From NCBI GenBank assembly GCA_964352855.1, contig CAYGTR010000009.1, positions 20,783 through 84,782 on the forward strand: a stretch of DNA of 64,000 bases. Reading direction: 5' to 3'. The notes beneath the pieces were generated by a model, which did not search any database, was not told where the DNA came from, and saw nothing but the letters and a program-made list of their open reading frames with translations. A program made the position numbers and the translations under genes. Each line of letters opens with the position of its first letter. Position 1 is the first letter of the stretch. Shown here piece by piece: positions 59,757-64,000 of the stretch. Source of the DNA: Litorimonas sp964352855 (GTDB lineage Bacteria > Pseudomonadota > Alphaproteobacteria > Caulobacterales > Maricaulaceae).

Positions 59757-60962
59757 ATGGCCGAAGGCGACCACCTCTATAACACTTACATGCCACCCCC
59801 GCAGGAATTTGTCCGCGGAGAGGGTGCTTATCTCTACACAGAAAATGGCGACAAATATCTCGATTTTATCGCAGGCATTTCTGTCAACTGCTTGGGTCAC
59901 AACCATCCTGCGCCCAAAGCGGCACTGATCGAACAGGCGAATAAGGTCTGGCATCTCTCAGGCATGTTCCAATTGCCCGAAGCCAAAAAACTCGCGAAGA
60001 AATATTGCGATGCGCTACCATTTGCGGATAAAGTCTTCTTCACCAATTCAGGCGCCGAAGCGTTGGAATGTGCGATGAAAACGGCGCGGCGTTATCATTA
60101 TGATAAAGGTGATGTCGATCGTTATGACATTATCGGTTTCCAAGGCGCCTTTCACGGCCGCACATTTGCGACGATTAATGCGGCGGGTAACCCGAAATAT
60201 GTTAAAGGTTTCGGCCCACTACTCCCCGGCTTTATCAATCTACCGTTCGGCGACCACGAAGCGTTGAAAGAGGCCATAGGCCCGACAACGGCGGCGATCC
60301 TCGTAGAGCCTGTCCAAGGTGAGGGCGGCTTGCGCCCGTTGCCAGAAGTCTGCCTGCGGGGCTTGCGCGAAATGTGTGATGAACACGGTATTCTCCTCAT
60401 CTATGACGAAGTGCAATGCGGCGCAGGACGCACAGGCAAGCTTTTTGCGCATCAATGGGCTGAAAATGCAGAGCCCGATATTATGGCGGTCGCCAAGGGT
60501 GTCGGTGGCGGTTTCCCGCTTGGCGCCTGTCTCGCGCGCGAAGAGGTCGCGGCCTGTATGGTGCCCGGCACACATGGCTCGACCTATGGCGGGAATCCAC
60601 TGGCAACAGCTGTCGGGAATGCGGTCTGGGACGAGATTTCCAAACCGGAATTCCTCGACCAAGTCGTGCGTGTGTCCAACTTCCTTAAACAACAATTTGA
60701 GAGCCTCAAGGATGAGTTCCCTGATGTTGTTGTTGAACTACGCGGCAAAGGCCTTCTCTGCGGGATGCAGCTTAAAAAGCCGGCCGTTGAAGTCCGTAAA
60801 ATGATGCTGGATCGTGGCATGCTCGGCGGCAGTGCAGGAGAGAATGTCCTACGTCTGGCCCCACCGCTCGTCATCACCGAAGACCACGTCCGCGAGGCAG
60901 TCGGCATCATGCGCGAATGTTTCAAAGAGGCACAAAGCCTCGAGGATTTCGTTGAAACTTAA
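59757..60962 (+). CDS. argD: Acetylornithine aminotransferase
   Basis: Converts N-acetylglutamate semialdehyde to N-acetylornithine with glutamate (class III, PLP-dependent); may also serve succinyl-diaminopimelate. The 401-residue protein has FTNSGAEALECAMKTARRYH, FHGRTFATINAAGNPKY, LIYDEVQCGAGRTGKLFAHQ and PLP-binding Lys247 in IMAVAKGVGGGFPLG, then HGSTYGGNPLATAV. It is followed by a strong terminator and, after the convergent urcA gene, by argF, with which it often forms an operon in this class. Confidence 0.95.
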   Translation: MAEGDHLYNTYMPPPQEFVRGEGAYLYTENGDKYLDFIAGISVNCLGHNHPAPKAALIEQANKVWHLSGMFQLPEAKKLAKKYCDALPFADKVFFTNSGAEALECAMKTARRYHYDKGDVDRYDIIGFQGAFHGRTFATINAAGNPKYVKGFGPLLPGFINLPFGDHEALKEAIGPTTAAILVEPVQGEGGLRPLPEVCLRGLREMCDEHGILLIYDEVQCGAGRTGKLFAHQWAENAEPDIMAVAKGVGGGFPLGACLAREEVAACMVPGTHGSTYGGNPLATAVGNAVWDEISKPEFLDQVVRVSNFLKQQFESLKDEFPDVVVELRGKGLLCGMQLKKPAVEVRKMMLDRGMLGGSAGENVLRLAPPLVITEDHVREAVGIMRECFKEAQSLEDFVET

Positions 60963-60990
60963 TTATCGTCATGACATTGACAACAAGAAC

Positions 60991-61021
60991 AAAAGGGCCA
61001 ACCGTTAAACTGGCCCTTTTT
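60991..61021 (+). terminator. Terminator after argD
   Basis: AAAAGGGCCA (60991-61000) and TGGCCCTTTT (61011-61020) form a ten-base stem with loop ACCGTTAAAC and a T-run. It is symmetrical enough to serve the convergent urcA gene too, whose stop lies eight bases away. Confidence 0.9.
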
Positions 61022-61028
61022 CAGGGTA

Positions 61029-61400
61029 TTACTTAAGCGCCTTTGCCTCGGCCATTTTGACTTTGTGATAGGTCGTCACTGGAGCCAGATCGGCGCTCTC
61101 TACAAATTGAGTGATCATATCGCTCAGACATTCGTCTCTCGTCATCCATTTCCCATCGGCGTCGATACCGGGGTTTTCGCGACAGGCCTTTTTCGCTTTT
61201 TTCTCGATCATGGCATAGACTTTCTCAACGCCCGTTTTTGATTGTGTCAGGCTTTTGTCAAACCGTACGGTATATCGTGTTGTGGTAATGTCCGTGGCTT
61301 GTGCCATCATGGGGATTGAAACCACGAGCATTGCAAAGGTGGCCGCTGTCTTGACAGCTATAGATTTTAAGTCAAAAGATTGTGTGTGATCGATAAGCAT
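61029..61400 (-). CDS. UrcA family protein, exported
   Basis: A 123-residue secreted protein of the UrcA family, known in Caulobacterales and Sphingomonadales. A signal peptide ends after MMAQA; the mature domain has TTTRYTVRFDKSLTQSKTGV, AMIEKKAKKACRENP and DECLSDMITQFVES with two cysteines that probably form a disulfide. The ATG at 61400 has AGGA eight bases upstream; the frame is open back to 61625 but that part is not protein-like. The function of the family is unknown. It separates argD from argF. Confidence 0.85.
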   Translation of the reverse strand: MLIDHTQSFDLKSIAVKTAATFAMLVVSIPMMAQATDITTTRYTVRFDKSLTQSKTGVEKVYAMIEKKAKKACRENPGIDADGKWMTRDECLSDMITQFVESADLAPVTTYHKVKMAEAKALK

Positions 61401-61881
61401 TGTCAGATCCTTTCGTATAATGCTTGTTTCACTTGGCGGTGAGGTGGCAGCCTCGCCGCTTTCGTGTTTGTGGGTTACATCCGTAACGCGCCATCTATCT
61501 CTAGACATTTTTTCGAAATATGGGTGCGGAAACACGATTTGAACGAATTTAAACAGAGCCTTGCTTAAAAATTGAAAGAGCTTTTTCTGTTTTGCCTCAA
61601 ATTTGTGGGACGACCCGACAATCAATCTGTCAATCTTAACCTAGGCGTGAATTTACGTATGTTGATTAAAAAGAGAGGTCGGTTTTGTGACCCTATCACG
61701 ACAACTCATATCGTTTGTCATTATGGGCTTTGCAGAAAAACAGAGCGGGTTTGAGAATATGCAAGGCTTACAAATTTACACTTCTTGTGACGTAAATAAC
61801 GCCCATTTTTGAGGCAAAATATATGTTTTCAAACCCGCCTGACCTCGTTAGTGAAGTGTTTTAGCTGTTGAGACATATATA
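61401..61881. other. Intergenic region between urcA and argF
   Basis: Divergent promoters of urcA and argF must lie here. A 60-codon plus-strand frame at 61572-61754 has no ribosome binding site or familiar sequence and is not called. No repeat or RNA gene is evident. Confidence 0.4.
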
Positions 61882-62805
61882 ATGCCGAAGCATTTCCTCT
61901 CCCTTTCTGACCTTACCCAATCCGATTTGCGGGCGATTCTGGATGATGCCCATGCGATGAAGAAGGCCCGTGAGGGTCTAGCCAAAGGCGCCCCTGACCC
62001 GGATGCGGCGCTGCCCGGACATACGCTCGCGCTGATATTTGAAAAATCCTCGACGCGCACGCGTTTCTCTTTTGATATGGCCATGCGCCAATTGGGCGGC
62101 AGTTCCATCACGGCGACCAGTAATGACATGCAGCTCGGCAGAGGCGAGAGCATCGCCGATACGGCGCGTGTGCTGTCTCGCTTTGTCGATGGCATCATGC
62201 TCCGCGCCAACAGCCACGCAACCCTGATAGAGCTCGCGCAGAATGCCGAGGTCCCCGTCATTAACGGCCTGACCGATTACAATCACCCGTGCCAGATCAT
62301 GGCCGACTTAATGACGTTGGAGGAGAAATCCAACAAACCGCTGTCAGAGATGACCCTCTCTTGGATTGGCGACGGCAATAATGTGTTGGTGAGTTTCGTG
62401 AACGCGGCGGCACAGCTCGGCTATACACTGCGTATCTCAAGCCCCGAAGGCTACCGCGTCAAAGGTCAAACGCTCGAAGCCGCCCGCGCCAAAGGGGCCA
62501 ACATCCAAGCCGACCTGACCCCGCAAGAGGCGGCAGCGGGTGCGGATGCGCTCATCACCGATTGTTGGGTCTCGATGGGCGATACGGATAGGGCAGAGCG
62601 CCTCGCCGCATTCCCGCCTTATCAGATTGATGAAGCCCTGTTGAAAACGGCCGCGCCCAACGCGACCTTCCTCCATTGCCTCCCCGCTTACCGCGGACAA
62701 GAAATGACGGAAGCCGTGCTAGAGGGCAATCAAAGCGCCGTCTGGGACGAAGCCGAAAACCGCATGCACGCGCAAAAGGCCGTAATTAAGTGGTGTTTTA
62801 ATTAG
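61882..62805 (+). CDS. argF: Ornithine carbamoyltransferase
   Basis: Forms citrulline from ornithine and carbamoyl phosphate in arginine biosynthesis. The 307-residue protein has the carbamoyl-phosphate motif SSTRTR (residues 56-61), MRQLGGSSITAT, the NGLTDYNHPCQIMADLMTLE segment with HPCQ, WIGDGNNVLVSFVNAAAQLG, and the ornithine-binding DCWVSMGD and FLHCLPAYRG. It is full length. It lies 920 bases from argD on the same strand with the urcA gene between. Confidence 0.96.
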   Translation: MPKHFLSLSDLTQSDLRAILDDAHAMKKAREGLAKGAPDPDAALPGHTLALIFEKSSTRTRFSFDMAMRQLGGSSITATSNDMQLGRGESIADTARVLSRFVDGIMLRANSHATLIELAQNAEVPVINGLTDYNHPCQIMADLMTLEEKSNKPLSEMTLSWIGDGNNVLVSFVNAAAQLGYTLRISSPEGYRVKGQTLEAARAKGANIQADLTPQEAAAGADALITDCWVSMGDTDRAERLAAFPPYQIDEALLKTAAPNATFLHCLPAYRGQEMTEAVLEGNQSAVWDEAENRMHAQKAVIKWCFN

Positions 62806-62940
62806 GGTGTATTTATCCTCATTGCCGACATTAGCCTCAGAGGCCGTTGTCGCCCAAAAATAAGTACGGAGTATAATGGATTAACATTTGCCATTGTTGG
62901 ATAACCGCCCGCAATTATTGCTCTGTCAACTCGGTCAAAC

Positions 62941-63549
62941 TTAGGAGTTTTGTGTTAGCCAATCACTCACCACATTGCAGAAATCGTTAAATTCAAGCTC
63001 TTCAGGTTCCAGTTCGAGCTCATGGCAAATATCAGGCAACTGTTTTAGAAAAATATCGTACCGGCGGCTCAATGCCCTGTATGCTGGAATTGTTTTTCTT
63101 TTCGAAACACTTTTCAACCAATTCCGTATCGCCTTAATTGCTGTGCTAGGGTCATCATTGTGGGATTGAATATCTTGTCCTGCAATATCGGATATAAATT
63201 TTTGGAACCGGTACGGTTCACGGTCCAATACAGTATATCGTTTCTTTTCGTGAGTTTCGGAGCCGTATTTTTTTGCTCCAATAAATAGCCCAAGCTCCAA
63301 AGGCATATTGAAACGTGGTAAACCGTTCTGTTCGCATAGCTCAGTGCAGCTAATGTCATGAATACCGTATCTGCAACTTTCTATGATTCGTATTATCTTG
63401 TCGATACGTACCTCTCCCGAGTCTCGTTCTTCGAGTGCGCATCTGGCTACAAAACCACAATCGAAGACAGCAAATACAAGTGCATGGAACATTGGTCGAT
63501 ATTTAACGTCGAAAGGACAATTGATAAAAACATTATTAGTTGAGTCCAT
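62941..63549 (-). CDS. Conserved protein of unknown function
   Basis: A 202-residue soluble protein starting MDSTNNVFINCPFDVKYRPM (ATG 63549; a GTG one codon earlier is possible). Motifs VFAVFDCGFVARCALEE, RIDKIIRIIESCRYGIHDIS, LPRFNMPLELGLFIGAKKYG and YRFQKFISDIAGQDIQSHN look strongly constrained, and I recall similar proteins scattered among bacteria. The alternating strand-helix order and FINCPFD start suggest a flavodoxin/TIR/deoxyribosyltransferase-like fold, but this is inference. It follows the lysine-rich repeat gene by seven bases on the same strand, so the two form a unit. Confidence 0.6.
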   Translation of the reverse strand: MDSTNNVFINCPFDVKYRPMFHALVFAVFDCGFVARCALEERDSGEVRIDKIIRIIESCRYGIHDISCTELCEQNGLPRFNMPLELGLFIGAKKYGSETHEKKRYTVLDREPYRFQKFISDIAGQDIQSHNDDPSTAIKAIRNWLKSVSKRKTIPAYRALSRRYDIFLKQLPDICHELELEPEELEFNDFCNVVSDWLTQNS

Positions 63550-63556
63550 CACGTGA

Positions 63557-63871
63557 TTATTTCTTTTTCGAAGAAACTGTTTTAACTGCAGAACTAACTC
63601 GCTTCTTACTTATCGAGCCTTTTTTTGCTGGCGGTTTAACTATCCTCCCCTGACTTCCAGATAGAATTTTTGCAGCTTTGGAACGTTGGGCTTTAGTCGT
63701 AGATGGATTAGATAAAGTCTTTGCCGCAGTCGATAGCCTATTCTTCTTCGCTACGGCTGCTTGATTCAAAGTTTTGCCAGCAGTCGACATTTTGGCTTTG
63801 CTAGCTGTTCCTCTAGAGAGTGTCTTAGCCGCACTTGAAACACTTTTTTTCGTCGTTCTAGATTTTGCCAT
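63557..63871 (-). CDS. Lysine-rich repeat protein, histone H1-like
   Basis: A 104-residue, very basic protein starting MAKSRTTKKS at 63871. A unit resembling (S/T)xAxKxLSxxxxxKAKxS recurs about four times: SSAAKTLSRGTASKAK, STAGKTLNQAAVAKK, STAAKTLSNPSTTKAQ and SKAAKILSGSQ, then SSAVKTVSSKKK. The composition (Lys, Ser, Ala, Thr) is like that of H1-like nucleoid proteins. The frame is open to 63940, but GAGA precedes the inner ATG. It lies directly upstream of the conserved unknown gene and is co-transcribed. A role in nucleic-acid binding is likely; the rest is unknown. No feature is seen from 63872 to the window end. Confidence 0.65.
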   Translation of the reverse strand: MAKSRTTKKSVSSAAKTLSRGTASKAKMSTAGKTLNQAAVAKKNRLSTAAKTLSNPSTTKAQRSKAAKILSGSQGRIVKPPAKKGSISKKRVSSAVKTVSSKKK

Positions 63872-64000
63872 AGTTATCTCATACGCATATTTACAACTCA
63901 GATTATACATCCTTTTTGACAATTTAAAACTATTTCTCATTTCCGCTTTGCCCCCTGAATGCTCGTTAGCTTGAAAGGCGGTATGTCCCGTTCCGAGCCA

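Noticed and set aside
61572..61754. A 60-codon frame upstream of argF
   Set aside because: It lacks a ribosome binding site and protein-like composition, and lies in a promoter-sized intergenic region.
1..64000. CRISPR arrays
   Set aside because: No regularly spaced short direct repeats or cas genes were seen; the repeats found are singletons, inverted or gene duplications.

Overview
The window looks like a chromosomal piece of a marine-type alphaproteobacterium. Supporting signs are the cell-cycle regulator GcrA, an UrcA-family protein, several large TonB-dependent receptors, flavin-dependent halogenase homologues next to a receptor, a complete distal valine-degradation set and an Entner-Doudoroff operon. 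The moderate GC content and gene mix suggest the Hyphomonadaceae/Robiginitomaculum side of the order Caulobacterales, but that placement is an inference.

Layout. 0-10.7 kb is core metabolism: mmsA, an acyl-CoA dehydrogenase, a 3-hydroxyisobutyryl-CoA hydrolase and mmsB (valine degradation), a CaiB-type CoA transferase/racemase, two small exported proteins, a 23-residue membrane peptide gene, an Old Yellow Enzyme and an FAD monooxygenase. A tRNA-Ser(GCU) gene stands at 10722-10812. The last 16 bases of this tRNA recur exactly at 31483-31498, so 10.8-31.5 kb is probably an integrated island or the scar of one; no integrase is visible.

Inside that interval lie an IS6-type pseudogene, an Rhs/YD-repeat toxin locus (full-length gene with signal peptide and variable C-terminal domain, a putative immunity gene, a frameshifted orphan C-terminal module with its own putative immunity gene, and a third core remnant), a lipoprotein hydrolase, two unknown membrane proteins, and a phosphorus-scavenging cassette: PhoX-type phosphatase, divergent TonB receptor and beta-propeller phytase, with Pho-box-like sites between. 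An IS110 transposase closes the interval.

31.6-51.4 kb is a sugar-utilisation region: four flavin-dependent halogenase paralogues (one without the catalytic Lys and Glu), a divergent TonB receptor, a GH3 beta-glucosidase lipoprotein, a LacI regulator, then zwf-pgl-edd-glk-gluconolactonase. A palindrome with core TGACAGCGCTGTCA occurs in the halogenase/receptor intergenic region (one perfect copy, one with a mismatch) and in front of zwf, tying import, hydrolysis and glucose catabolism into one likely LacI regulon.

51.4-64 kb is mixed: a small exported protein, an ABC exporter, recQ, the remains of a dicarboxylate-type symporter, gcrA, a membrane-bound winged-helix/TPR-like regulator, an 18-bp inverted repeat element, an ABC-2 permease with argD, urcA, argF, and at the end a two-gene unit of unknown function (a conserved globular protein and a lysine-rich repeat protein).
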